Of a stretch of 64,000 nt of DNA, positions 47,611 through 56,268 are shown one piece after another. The notes beneath the pieces are model-generated. The model searched no databases, was not told the DNA's origin, and saw only the letters and a list, made by a program, of their open reading frames with translations. Origin of the DNA: Acinetobacter piscicola. Its GTDB lineage: Bacteria > Pseudomonadota > Gammaproteobacteria > Pseudomonadales > Moraxellaceae. The DNA is taken from positions 1,364,001 through 1,428,000 of the forward strand of contig NZ_CP048659.1 in the NCBI RefSeq assembly GCF_015218165.1, read 5' to 3'. The first letter of the stretch is position 1. Every line of letters starts with the position of its first letter. The translations under genes and the position numbers were made by a program.

Positions 47611-47976
47611 ATGAAAAAAATAATGGCAGTTTTACTTTTCGTGGGGTGTGCACAACATGCAGTGGCGGACTCGGTGGAACGTTATGCAAGACAAGTTGAA
47701 AAAATTTCAACGCAATACAATATGCAAATGAAAAACTTTTTACGCAGTCTCAACCCTCAAATCACACAGTTTGATGCACAACAAAAAACACAATATTGTG
47801 CCATCGTAAAAACTTACGTGGATGATATGTATAAAGTGACAGATGAAAATCGCAGTAGTTTACCGCCATCTTATATGTCAATCACGAAACAAGATGTAAT
47901 TAATAAGGTCAATAGTTCACCTGAGATGCAAATCCTTAAAAAATATAATATTCAGTGTGATTTGAATCATAGTTAA
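47611..47976 (+). CDS. Small exported protein of unknown function
   Basis: A 121-residue protein with a signal peptide (MKKIMAVLLFVGCAQHAVA, cleaved before DSVERY) and a mostly helical, hydrophilic mature part. Two cysteines are present, in QYCAIVKTY and NIQCDLNHS, and may form one disulfide. The Cys in the signal peptide (VGCAQ) lacks the following pattern of a strong lipobox. Family not recognised. It is transcribed alone; no terminator is visible after it. Confidence 0.6.
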   Translation: MKKIMAVLLFVGCAQHAVADSVERYARQVEKISTQYNMQMKNFLRSLNPQITQFDAQQKTQYCAIVKTYVDDMYKVTDENRSSLPPSYMSITKQDVINKVNSSPEMQILKKYNIQCDLNHS

Positions 47977-48241
47977 ATGAAATGCATGTCGAAATTAAAT
48001 ATTTACTGCTTTTAAATGTTAGATTTTAAATATTGAAGCTGTGCATATTAAAAGTATATGTATTTAAAATAGATGTGCCGTAAAAAGTTAGCTTGAAAAT
48101 CGGAAGTGTTTGTTTAGATAAGATGAGAAGAATATAGAGAATTCATTTGGGCTATTCAACAGTGATTATTTCATTGCAAAATAATTTTATTGCTGTATGA
48201 ATAGACCAAACCAAACAATAGATAGATTTTAGACTGGGAAA
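47977..48241. other. AT-rich gap before yqeY
   Basis: This ~265-base stretch holds no frame with coding character and no clear terminator hairpin. Confidence 0.4.
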
Positions 48242-48688
48242 TTAAGCAAGTTTTGCTTTAATTTTGCTCGAAACTTGTGCAGGATCGGCACGTCCGGCTA
48301 TGATCGGACGTAGAGAATTCATCACCTTACCCATATCTTTCATGCTAGTAGCACCTTGCGCTTCAATCGTTTGCGCAATGAGAGAATCAAGCTCGTCCTC
48401 TGACATAGCTTCAGGTAGAAATTGAGATAAAACCTCGATTTCGGCTTGTTCTTTACTAGCTAAATCTTCGCGATTAGCACCTAAAAAGGCTTTAACCGAC
48501 TCTTTGCGTTGTTTGATTTGCTTTTCAATGACCGCAAGAACCTGAGTATCATCAAGCTCAATGCGCTCATCGACTTCGATTTGCTTGATTGCTGCCTGTA
48601 GACCACGTATTACCGTTAACTTATCCATTTCTTTAGCACGCATAGCGGCTTTTAAAACGTCAGTGATTTGGTTTTTTAAAGTAGTCAT
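48242..48688 (-). CDS. yqeY: GatB/YqeY domain protein
   Basis: A 148-residue protein matching the YqeY family, which is related to the C-terminal tRNA-binding part of GatB. Clear pieces are LTVIRGLQAAIKQIEVDER, VIEKQIKQRKESV, LSQFLPEAMSEDEL and the Gly-containing MKDMGKVMNSLRPIIAGRAD. Its biochemical role is unknown; tRNA binding is implied by homology. It follows rpsU by 38 bases on the same strand, a conserved pairing. Confidence 0.92.
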   Translation of the reverse strand: MTTLKNQITDVLKAAMRAKEMDKLTVIRGLQAAIKQIEVDERIELDDTQVLAVIEKQIKQRKESVKAFLGANREDLASKEQAEIEVLSQFLPEAMSEDELDSLIAQTIEAQGATSMKDMGKVMNSLRPIIAGRADPAQVSSKIKAKLA

Positions 48689-48726
48689 TTAAGTTGTCCA
48701 GTCAGTCAATCATTCACAAATAAATC

Positions 48727-48942
48727 TTAGTAAAGGCGAGTCGTACGTACTGATTCACGCGCCAATTTCTTTTGGTAGCGTTTAACAGCAGCAGCTTTTT
48801 TACGTTTACGTTCTTGAGTAGGTTTTTCGTAGAATTCACGTTTACGAACGTCAGCAAGAACACCTGCTTTTTCGCATGAACGTTTGAAACGACGGATCGC
48901 TACGTCTACTGGTTCGCCTTCTTTCAATTTAACTTGTGGCAT
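48727..48942 (-). CDS. rpsU: 30S ribosomal protein S21
   Basis: A 71-residue basic ribosomal protein. [20 protein letters not shown] is typical of the S21 N-terminus, followed by [23 protein letters not shown] 48942 follows GAGGA. It is divergent from tsaD, as in many proteobacteria. Confidence 0.97.
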
Positions 48943-49087
48943 GAAGAATCCTCATTAAGTTATGGATAAGATCAGGGTGGAATTACCCTTGATCACAAGT
49001 GAAGGACAGTATTTTACTCATTTACATCTCATATCACAAGTCTATAATAGCTTTGGCAATATTTTGATACGGGTAAAAGGTAGTTTA

Positions 49088-50098
49088 ATGATCGTTCTGG
49101 GCTTAGAAACTTCATGTGATGAAACAGGTTTGGCGCTGTACGACAGTGAAGTCGGCTTAAGAGGACAGGTGTTATATAGTCAGATCAAATTACATGCTGA
49201 ATATGGTGGGGTCGTCCCTGAGCTTGCCTCACGTGACCATGTGCGTAAACTTATTCCTTTGATTAATCAATTGCTTGCAGACAGTCAGATAAAAAAATCT
49301 GAGATTGATGCGGTTGCCTATACACGTGGACCTGGTTTGATGGGGGCACTGATGACAGGCGCATTGTTTGGTCGAACTTTGGCATTTGCATTAAATAAGC
49401 CTGCGATTGGTGTGCACCATATGGAAGGTCATATGCTTGCACCACTTTTATCGGCTACACCACCAGAATTTCCGTTTGTCGCTTTATTGGTCTCAGGTGG
49501 GCATACGCAATTAATGGCTGCTCATGGGATTGGTGAATATGAAATTTTAGGCGAATCGATCGACGATGCCGCGGGTGAAGCCTTTGATAAAGTCGCGAAA
49601 ATGTTGAAATTGCCGTATCCAGGTGGGCCAAATATTTCACGTTTAGCAGAACAGGGCGATAAAAATGCCTTTGAATTTCCGCGTCCAATGTTGCATCAAG
49701 GTTTAGAATTTTCTTTTAGTGGATTAAAAACTGCGGTTTCAGTGCAACTGAAAAAACTAGACGGTGAAAATCGGGATGCTGATATTGCCGCATCATTCCA
49801 AGAAGCGCTTGTAGATACATTGGTTAAAAAATCAGTCAAAGCACTGAAGCAAACAGGAATGAAACGTTTGGTGATTGCAGGGGGTGTCAGTGCAAATAAG
49901 CGTTTGCGTGAGCGTTTAGAAGCCGATTTAGCGAAAATTAAAGCGACGGTTTACTATGCTGAACCTGCTTTATGTACCGACAATGGCGCCATGATTGCTT
50001 TTGCGGGTTATCAGCGTCTTAAAGCAGGGCAGCAGGATGGTTTGTCTGTAACGACGACACCACGTTGGCCAATGACAGAGTTAACGAAACCTGAATAA
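49088..50098 (+). CDS. tsaD: tRNA N6-threonylcarbamoyladenosine transferase subunit TsaD
   Basis: Transfers threonylcarbamoyl to A37 of ANN-decoding tRNAs with TsaB and TsaE. The 336-residue ASKHA-fold protein starts [14 protein letters not shown] after AAAAGG. The metal site is HHMEGH (about residue 111) and the nucleotide site [30 protein letters not shown] and [15 protein letters not shown] complete the fold. A longer frame from 48962 runs through the divergent promoter region and is rejected. Confidence 0.96.
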   Translation: MIVLGLETSCDETGLALYDSEVGLRGQVLYSQIKLHAEYGGVVPELASRDHVRKLIPLINQLLADSQIKKSEIDAVAYTRGPGLMGALMTGALFGRTLAFALNKPAIGVHHMEGHMLAPLLSATPPEFPFVALLVSGGHTQLMAAHGIGEYEILGESIDDAAGEAFDKVAKMLKLPYPGGPNISRLAEQGDKNAFEFPRPMLHQGLEFSFSGLKTAVSVQLKKLDGENRDADIAASFQEALVDTLVKKSVKALKQTGMKRLVIAGGVSANKRLRERLEADLAKIKATVYYAEPALCTDNGAMIAFAGYQRLKAGQQDGLSVTTTPRWPMTELTKPE

Positions 50099-50129
50099 TT
50101 TTTTTAAAATTAAAAAAATGTTAAATGAA

Positions 50130-50152
50130 GAAAGGGGCGAAAAGCCCCTTTC
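50130..50152. terminator. Terminator after tsaD
   Basis: GAAAGGGGC/GCCCCTTTC stem with loop GAAAA between convergent genes. Confidence 0.8.
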
Positions 50153-50195
50153 TTTATGAAGCACACCAGAAAAATAATGTATTTTAAAGTAGTGG

Positions 50196-50547
50196 CTAAT
50201 CTAACTCTGCATAAGAAAATATTTCAATCATAAACTCGGTTTTGTCCAAAGCATGTCTAAATAACACAATAAATTTCCTTAGAGCTTCGGCATCTTTTGA
50301 ATAAGCACAAAACATATCCGCTTCAGGGTCAAACTTGATCGTGTCCACCAATTCAGGCAGTTGTTTGTCGACATAAGTGCTTGCCAATGCTGCCCAATCA
50401 TAGCCATTTCCTTCAAAGCCTTCATCAGCACGACTTGCAATAATTTCTGATTTAAAATTTAACTCGGTGAGGCATACTGAATAGCTGTTTTCATGCGCTA
50501 CCCAAAAAGAAGGGTTGGATGGTTTGTTTAAAATTATCAATGCTCAT
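50196..50547 (-). pseudogene. Imm51-like immunity protein gene with an N-terminal frameshift
   Basis: The main frame (open to 50540 from a weak TTG) contains RADEGFEGNGYDWAALA and IKFDPEADMFCAYSKDAEAL, a pattern typical of immunity protein family Imm51. The only good start, ATG 50547 (MSIDNFKQTIQPF), lies in another frame. The two frames join at a run of five identical bases (plus-strand A at 50504-50508); with four, the reading would run MSIDNFKQTIQPFFWVAHENS. The gene is therefore disrupted by a homopolymer insertion, or the base count is an assembly error. No toxin gene is adjacent. Imm51 assignment is by recalled pattern. Confidence 0.6.
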
Positions 50548-50675
50548 TTTTATAACGCTTTATTAAAATAGAAGTAGTATCATTTTAAAATAGATTGAGC
50601 GGTTAAATTGTTGAAATTATGAAATGTAATTGTGTTTGTTTATATAAAAATCAGGCATCAAAAAGCTATAGTTAG

Positions 50676-50837
50676 ATGAGGTGTAAGCATGACATTAAAG
50701 TGAAAGTCTTGCTGTGTTATAGATTAAAAATGACTTTTGCTGATCAAGAGCATGTCATAGCTTTGTCACTGAAGAAGATTAGCATTGGAGAATGTGCAAC
50801 TAAAGATCAGGTATTTTGCGCTCAATACGATACTTAA
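50676..50837 (+). other. Small open frame (53 codons), possible gene remnant
   Basis: ATG 50676 to TAA 50837 encodes MRCKHDIKVKVLLCYRL... ending KDQVFCAQYDT. The C-terminal half (MTFADQEHVIALSLKKISI) has plausible coding composition, but the frame has no recognised family. It lies between the Imm51-like gene and chrA, where a lost partner gene could have been. A GAGG-like signal is absent at useful spacing. Confidence 0.25.
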
Positions 50838-50871
50838 ATTTTTTTTAATTGTTTATTATTTGAATGTTTTT

Positions 50872-52083
50872 ATGATTGCTTTAACTCAAAAGAAGTTTTC
50901 AAATTTTTATATTTTTATCACTTTTCTAAAGCTGGGTTGTATTGCCTTTGGTGGACCAGCGGCACATATTGTTTTATTTCATAATTTTTTGATTAAGAGA
51001 TCATCGTGGTTAGATGAACAAGAATATTTTAAAGTACTTGCTTTGGCACAAATTATTCCTGGGCCTACCAGTAGTCAAGTAGGGATTGCCATTGGTTATT
51101 TCAAAAATGGCTATAGCGGTGCGTTTTGTGCTTGGTTGGGATTTACTTTGCCTTCGGCGATTTTGATGACTTGTGCTGCAGTATTGGGACAGTATTTTTT
51201 TAACAGTCTAAATCAACATTTTTTTCATGTCATTCAATTGATTGTGTTGGCTGTGGTGATATTCGCATTTTGGCAAATGTTACGTAGTCTTTGTCAGTAT
51301 TTTTGGCAATATTTGCTGATGCTATTTGCTATGATTTTTATTTATGTTGTGCCTGTATCAGCAAATCAAATCATTGTAATTTTAATCGCTGCAATTGTTG
51401 GATTATTTTTAGCAAAAGCAAAAGATCCACAGCATGATGTTGAAAACAATAGCATTTCGTTTAAAGCTACCAAAGCTTATATGTGGTTGATTGTATTCAT
51501 TGTGCCATTTTTATTATTTCCAATTTTAAATCATTTGAGTCCATCATTGTTTCTGCAAGCTTTTGAGGGTTTTTATCGCTCTGCTTCTTTGGTTTTTGGA
51601 GGTGGGCATATTATTTTACCGATGCTACATCAAGATTTTGTTGCAACGGATTTAGTCGCCAATGAAAGTTTTGATTTGGGTTATGCGATTGTACAGCTAA
51701 TGCCAGGTCCATTATTTAGTTTTGCCAGTTATTTGGGGGCTTTGTTGCCATTTACATCATCTGTTGTTGTGAATGCAAGTCTAGCGACACTCATGATTTA
51801 TATCCCATCATTTTTATTGATTTTTGCTACTTTGCCGTATTGGTCTTGGTTCATGCAACAACAAACAATTTATAAAGCAATTCAGGGGATTCATGCTGCT
51901 GTCGTCGGGTTGTTATTGTGTTTGATTGTACAAATGACTGAGAAATACATTGTGCAATGGGTAGATCTACTCTTTGTGATCACACTCATTGCATTATTAA
52001 AAAGTAAATTACCGATTTGGCTTACACTTATAGGAAGTTTTAGCACTTATTATTTTTATTTAAATAGTGTGGTGATTTCATAA
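50872..52083 (+). CDS. chrA: Chromate transporter ChrA
   Basis: An inner-membrane CHR-superfamily transporter of about 403 residues, made of two homologous halves. Each half has its signature: GCIAFGGPAAHIVLFHNFLI with LAQIIPGPTSSQVGIAIGY in the first, and LVFGGGHIILPMLHQDFV with QLMPGPLFSFASYLG in the second. ATG 50872 is chosen over a longer frame from 50785, since FSNFYIFITFLKLGCIAFGG is the usual N-terminal start of the first CHR domain. It probably exports chromate or a related anion. No chrB regulator is adjacent. Confidence 0.85.
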   Translation: MIALTQKKFSNFYIFITFLKLGCIAFGGPAAHIVLFHNFLIKRSSWLDEQEYFKVLALAQIIPGPTSSQVGIAIGYFKNGYSGAFCAWLGFTLPSAILMTCAAVLGQYFFNSLNQHFFHVIQLIVLAVVIFAFWQMLRSLCQYFWQYLLMLFAMIFIYVVPVSANQIIVILIAAIVGLFLAKAKDPQHDVENNSISFKATKAYMWLIVFIVPFLLFPILNHLSPSLFLQAFEGFYRSASLVFGGGHIILPMLHQDFVATDLVANESFDLGYAIVQLMPGPLFSFASYLGALLPFTSSVVVNASLATLMIYIPSFLLIFATLPYWSWFMQQQTIYKAIQGIHAAVVGLLLCLIVQMTEKYIVQWVDLLFVITLIALLKSKLPIWLTLIGSFSTYYFYLNSVVIS

Positions 52084-52141
52084 AAATAGACAATATGATC
52101 CAGCATATTGTCTATTGATTTACATTCTAGTTATATTTATA

Positions 52142-53014
52142 TCATAAGGCTTTTAATTGTTGAGCGCCAATCCAATGTTTTGAAAATTGATAGGCTGCAC
52201 GGCCAGAACGTTGCCCACGTGCTTGACACCAACGTAGGGCTTCGGCACGTGTTTCATCATCAAAAGGCATATTTTCTTTGGCTAAATAATGCGCAACGAT
52301 TTCTAGGTAAAGATTTTGATCCATCGGATAAAAAGACAACCAAAGCCCAAAGCGATCTGACAGTGAAATTTTTTCTTCAATGGCTTCTTGGGGATGCAAT
52401 TCGTTATGTTGAGGCACATCTGCACGCATAACAGGGGTATTTTCATGCATAAATTCAGGCAGTAAATGACGGCGGTTACTGGTGGCATAAATGATGAAAT
52501 TGTTTGAACCTGACTGTAATGAGCCATCTAAAACACTCTTTAAACTACGATAGTTTTCATCTTCAGCATTAAATGCCAAGTCATCACAATACACGATAAA
52601 TTTTTCAGGACGTGCTTGGATCATTTTTTGGATTTCAGGAAGGTCAGATAGGTCATCACGTTCAATTTCAATCAAACGTAATCCTTGAGCTTGGTATCGG
52701 GGCAATAATGCACGCACAATCGAAGATTTACCTGTACCCCGTGAACCTGTTAGCAAAATATCATTGGCAGGTAAACCATTTAAAAATTGTTCAGTATTTT
52801 GCAAAATTTTATCACGTTGACGTTCGATGCCTTTAAGGTCTGCTAATAAAATCGCTTTAGGTTGATAAATGGGTTTGAGCTGCTTGTCTTGCCAACGAAA
52901 GGCAGGCGCAGAAAAATCAGGATCTTGCTTGGGTTCAGGCAGTACGTTTTTTAGTTGTTCAAGCACGATAGATAAGGATTGGATTAAATGATCAGGTAAA
53001 TCAAGAGTGGCCAT
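52142..53014 (-). CDS. DUF815-family AAA-type ATPase
   Basis: A 290-residue ATPase. Walker A is LLTGSRGTGKSSIVRAL (about residue 87) and Walker B-like is FIVYCDDLAF (about 139). The family-specific segments KGIERQRDKILQNTEQFL, LDGSLQSGSNNFIIYATSNRRHL and SLSDRFGLWLSFYPMDQ are all present. The conserved QRSGRAAYQFSKHW lies near the C-terminus. Its cellular role is unknown. Confidence 0.88.
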   Translation of the reverse strand: MATLDLPDHLIQSLSIVLEQLKNVLPEPKQDPDFSAPAFRWQDKQLKPIYQPKAILLADLKGIERQRDKILQNTEQFLNGLPANDILLTGSRGTGKSSIVRALLPRYQAQGLRLIEIERDDLSDLPEIQKMIQARPEKFIVYCDDLAFNAEDENYRSLKSVLDGSLQSGSNNFIIYATSNRRHLLPEFMHENTPVMRADVPQHNELHPQEAIEEKISLSDRFGLWLSFYPMDQNLYLEIVAHYLAKENMPFDDETRAEALRWCQARGQRSGRAAYQFSKHWIGAQQLKAL

Positions 53015-53199
53015 AACAGTTCGCTAATATTTTACAGTTTGTTAAGATATGCTATGAGCATACACCGAAGACAAACGAAATACTGTGGAAATGAACATCT
53101 TAGTCAAAAAATAGTCGTTTTGAGTAATTGCTTCTGCAAAAAATATTCAGCATAGTGAATGGAACACACACTCTATTTTTAGAGTTAAATTATAGGACC

Positions 53200-54720
53200 A
53201 TGCGACAAATGAACATAGAATTTAAACATGATCTCAATCCACATCAAGCCTATCGCATCAAAAAATTAAAAAGACAACTTGCACAAGCTGAAAGTTATGA
53301 AGAGTGGAAGGCGACAGCATTAAAATTGGATGAAGAAAGTGGTACGCAAGAATGGAAATATGACAATAGCTCACCTTATTTTGACTCTGAAATTATTGCC
53401 CACAGATTAAATATTCTACGTCGTTATCGCCATCAAAAGCGCACTGCGGACTTAATTTACATATTAAGTGAAGGTTTAAGTCACGATCTTGCCAATATTG
53501 CTCATCCTTTATTATTTACCGAAACCTATGTGGGTACGAAGAAACTCATTGAAGATTATGTCGAAGAAGTCAGTCAAAGTTTGGCATTTATTGCTTCTGT
53601 GGCTTGTGAAGATTTGAGCGTACAGGAAAAAATTGAGTTTTTTAAAAATTGTGAAAAAGTCTATGGGCAGCCTGCCATCATGTTTTCGGGCGGTGCAACA
53701 CTGGGGCTTTTTCATACGGGTGTATGTAAAGCACTGATTGAACAAGATCTATTGCCCAAAGTGCTGTCAGGTTCTAGTGCAGGGGCGATCATGACGGCGA
53801 TGTTGGGAATTTCAAAACCAAGTGAAATATTTGATATTTTGTCAGGTGAACACTTTTATAGTGAGGCATTTCATTTTAGAAGCTTGCGTGAGCTGATCAA
53901 AGGTAATGGTGGTTTTGCTGATGTTCGCTATTTAAAGAAATTTTTGGTTGAAAATCTAGGTGATTTGACTTTTGAGGAGGCTTATCAACAGTCTGGCTTG
54001 GATATTAATATCAGTGTTGCGCCGTATAATGTTTCACATGAAGATGCACGTATTATGAATAAATATACTGCACCTGACTTATTGGTGTGGAGTGCGGTTT
54101 TGGCATCATGCGCAGTTCCAATTTTATTCCCGCCTGTACGTTTAACAGGCAAGCGTTATGACTCGGTCCATACACCCTATTTAGCCAGTACCCGTTGGGT
54201 GGATGGCAGTGTACGCAGTGATTTTCCACAAGAAAAAATGTCGCGCTTATATAATATTAATTATACCATTGCCAGTCAGGTCAATCCGCACATTGTGCCA
54301 TTTATGCAAACAGACACTGAACGCTTTCGTAAAGATTTACTGAGTTGGCCTGAGCGTATAGTCCGCAAACACGGTAAAACTATTGCCATGGATGTGATGG
54401 ACTTTACCCGAGATCGTGTAGGGCGCATTCCAACTGTTCGCAGATTGTTAGAACATGGCTACGGTATTATTGATCAGCGCTACTATGGTGATGTCAATAT
54501 CATTGGAAATTATAGCCTGAAACATTATCAGTACATGTTACAAAATCCACGCCCTGAATTATTTGCATTACTTCAGCGAGAGGGTGAACGTGCAACTTGG
54601 CCAAAAATTTCAAGTATAGAAACCCATGCACGTATAGGTAAAACCATTCAACATTGTTTAGAGGTTTTAAACTTTAGTTTGAAAAATAAAGTGAATGCTA
54701 GACAGAAAGAGCAGGCATGA
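53200..54720 (+). CDS. Patatin-like phospholipase with N-terminal DUF3336 domain
   Basis: A ~506-residue predicted lipid acyl hydrolase. The N-terminal DUF3336 region (LKRQLAQAESYEEWKATALKLD) precedes the patatin domain: oxyanion-hole GGATLGLFHTGV (about residue 163), nucleophile elbow GSSAGAI (about 191) and the Asp of the dyad in WVDGSVRSDFP (about 335). These bacterial and yeast-Tgl-like enzymes act on phospholipids or triacylglycerol. ATG 53200 follows AGGA; ATG 53209 is an alternative. The stop overlaps the start of a kinase-like gene by four bases. Confidence 0.88.
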   Translation: MRQMNIEFKHDLNPHQAYRIKKLKRQLAQAESYEEWKATALKLDEESGTQEWKYDNSSPYFDSEIIAHRLNILRRYRHQKRTADLIYILSEGLSHDLANIAHPLLFTETYVGTKKLIEDYVEEVSQSLAFIASVACEDLSVQEKIEFFKNCEKVYGQPAIMFSGGATLGLFHTGVCKALIEQDLLPKVLSGSSAGAIMTAMLGISKPSEIFDILSGEHFYSEAFHFRSLRELIKGNGGFADVRYLKKFLVENLGDLTFEEAYQQSGLDINISVAPYNVSHEDARIMNKYTAPDLLVWSAVLASCAVPILFPPVRLTGKRYDSVHTPYLASTRWVDGSVRSDFPQEKMSRLYNINYTIASQVNPHIVPFMQTDTERFRKDLLSWPERIVRKHGKTIAMDVMDFTRDRVGRIPTVRRLLEHGYGIIDQRYYGDVNIIGNYSLKHYQYMLQNPRPELFALLQREGERATWPKISSIETHARIGKTIQHCLEVLNFSLKNKVNARQKEQA

Positions 54721-55514
54721 ACATCAAACCATTGGCTACCGCTATAAATTCTGCCCGAAGCCAAAGTTTTGGGCGGAGAATTTATTGTGTAGAAAATACA
54801 ACGGGTAAGTACTGGATTAAGCAGCAGCTTGCCCATGTGAATGCAGACTATGAGCGTAGTTTTTTACATGAACTCAAGATGTATAGTCGTTTAAATGCTT
54901 TGGAATCTCCTGATTATTCATTTTTATGTGATTTTTCCATTACCAGTACGATAGACTCTAGTGTTTCTTCACCACTTTTATTGCGTGATTCTTTACAGTT
55001 ACAAGACGCAGCAGCACTTTTTGCAGAAAACGCATTATCACTGCAATTTTCGCAAGTAATTCAAATTTTAAGGCAAAGTTTAGAGGTCTTGGAACATCTG
55101 CATGAACTGGGTTTTATTCATGGTGATTTAAAAATTGAACATTTTAGACAACAATCAGGACGTTTGTGCTTAATTGATTTTGAACAAAGTGCTCATCTTG
55201 ATGATGTCAAAGATATGCCAAATACTGCAACACCACGTTATATGGCACCTGAGTTATTCCATGCAAATCCGAAATCGTTCCAATCCGATCTGTATGCTTT
55301 AGGGATTATTTGGTTAGAATGGTTGAAACAAGAAAAGTTGCAAGCAAAAAGTTATCAAGATTGGGCTTTTTTGCATTGTCAAAACTTAAAAATACAGCTT
55401 ACACCTCAATTTCAAGCCTTTGAAGAAGTTTTGAGTCTGATGTTACGTAAACAAATTTCACAACGTTGTACAAATATTTATCAAATAAAACAACTATTAA
55501 GCAAAATTGGCTAA
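54717..55514 (+). CDS. Protein-kinase-like protein with altered active-site motifs
   Basis: A 265-residue protein kinase fold. It has the ATP-binding Lys (YWIK, K35), an alphaC Glu (E52), the catalytic loop HGDLKIEHF (D137, K139) and an APE motif (TPRYMAPEL, about 172-180). The usual Asn five after the catalytic Asp is His142, and DFG reads DFE (D154). HGDLK is common in small bacterial kinases, so activity is possible but not certain. The N-lobe is small and lacks a clear glycine-rich loop. It overlaps the patatin gene by ATGA, so the two are made together. Target unknown. Confidence 0.75.
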   Translation: MNIKPLATAINSARSQSFGRRIYCVENTTGKYWIKQQLAHVNADYERSFLHELKMYSRLNALESPDYSFLCDFSITSTIDSSVSSPLLLRDSLQLQDAAALFAENALSLQFSQVIQILRQSLEVLEHLHELGFIHGDLKIEHFRQQSGRLCLIDFEQSAHLDDVKDMPNTATPRYMAPELFHANPKSFQSDLYALGIIWLEWLKQEKLQAKSYQDWAFLHCQNLKIQLTPQFQAFEEVLSLMLRKQISQRCTNIYQIKQLLSKIG

Positions 55515-55582
55515 AGAAAAGACGAAGAAAGGTGGTTTTGTTTTATATTTAAACAAACAAGTGTTTTTTTATAAAAAAGGGC

Positions 55583-55609
55583 TTGTCAGACCCAAATGAT
55601 CTCTATAAT
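55583..55609 (+). promoter_or_regulatory. Promoter of the tRNA cluster
   Basis: TTGTCA (55583-55588) and TATAAT (55604-55609) with short 15-bp spacing, about 14 bases before the first tRNA. Confidence 0.55.
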
Positions 55610-55622
55610 ATACACAGCCATC

Positions 55623-55707
55623 GGGGACGTGGCGAAATTGGTAGACGCACTGGATTTAGGTTCCAGCGCCGCAAGGTGTGAGAGTTCGAGTCTCTCCGTC
55701 CCCACCA
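55623..55707 (+). tRNA. tRNA-Leu (anticodon TAG), copy 1
   Basis: 85 bases including CCA. The acceptor stem is GGGGACG/CGTCCCC and the anticodon stem CTGGA/TCCAG closes loop TTTAGGT (anticodon TAG, reads CUA). It has a type II long variable arm and a normal T-arm. Identical to the copy at 55859. Confidence 0.96.
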
Positions 55708-55747
55708 AGCAATTATTAGGTGGTCCGAAAACTTAGTAATATGCACT

Positions 55748-55821
55748 AGAGGATTGGTGTAATGGTAGCATGACGGTCTCCAAAACCGTTCGTCAAGGTT
55801 CGAGTCCTTGATCCTCTGCCA
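55748..55821 (+). tRNA. tRNA-Trp (anticodon CCA) with atypical D-arm
   Basis: 74 bases including CCA. The acceptor is AGAGGAT/ATCCTCT and the anticodon stem ACGGT/ACCGT closes loop CTCCAAA (anticodon CCA). The T-stem is CAAGG/CCTTG and the discriminator base is G, as in other tRNA-Trp. The D-stem is only 3 pairs, one of them G-T (GTG/CAT), around TAATGGTAG, unlike the usual tRNA-Trp D-arm and more like tRNA-Gln or tRNA-Gly. It sits between two tRNA-Leu genes. Confidence 0.8.
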
Positions 55822-55858
55822 ACTTATTTAATTTTAATCGCGAAAGTGATAAAAAATC

Positions 55859-55943
55859 GGGGACGTGGCGAAATTGGTAGACGCACTGGATTTAGGTTCC
55901 AGCGCCGCAAGGTGTGAGAGTTCGAGTCTCTCCGTCCCCACCA
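55859..55943 (+). tRNA. tRNA-Leu (anticodon TAG), copy 2
   Basis: An exact repeat of the 55623-55707 tRNA-Leu, 236 bases downstream. The identical 85-bp copies make a direct repeat flanking the tRNA-Trp gene. Confidence 0.96.
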
Positions 55944-55949
55944 TATTTT

Positions 55950-55980
55950 AAAAGCAAGATTTGTAGGTCTTGCTTTTTTT
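55950..55980 (+). terminator. Intrinsic terminator of the tRNA cluster
   Basis: AAAAGCAAGA/TCTTGCTTTT stem (55950-55959 with 55968-55977) and trailing Ts. Confidence 0.85.
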
Positions 55981-56064
55981 ATGCCTTTTTAAAAATATAA
56001 AAATTTTTAGGCATCCAAAACAGATGCCTTTAATATTGATTGAAGCAAGAAAATATTTAAAATT

Positions 56065-56268
56065 TTAAGCTTTTAAATGATCTTCAAATTCTTCACCCAG
56101 TTGGAATGCTAAGTTATTGCCAGCAAGGTCACAGGTCACTAAGCCATATTCTTTTTTAAAGCTGAAGGTAAAGCCTTTGCCATCTGCTAAATTTTTCACT
56201 GAATATCCAAGCTTTTCTAACCAAATACGAAATGCGATTAGATTCTTTGCTTTCACTACCTTTTTCAT
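56065..56268 (-). CDS. Small conserved-looking protein of unknown function
   Basis: A 67-residue soluble protein, MKKVVKAKNLIAFRIWLEKLG, with a Gly/Phe/Lys-rich centre (LADGKGFTFSFKKEYG) and an acidic end. ATG 56268 follows AAGGAG at good spacing, which makes translation likely. Family not recognised. It lies convergent with the tRNA cluster. Confidence 0.6.
   Translation of the reverse strand: MKKVVKAKNLIAFRIWLEKLGYSVKNLADGKGFTFSFKKEYGLVTCDLAGNNLAFQLGEEFEDHLKA

Noticed and set aside
48962..49087. N-terminal extension of TsaD by 42 residues
   Set aside because: It would run through the divergent rpsU promoter region. ATG 49088 has a ribosome-binding site and matches the family start.
55623..55943. 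tRNA-Leu direct repeat as an integration-site scar
   Set aside because: Both copies are complete and functional-looking tRNAs. No integrase or foreign DNA lies between or beside them, only a tRNA-Trp, so a simple gene duplication is enough.
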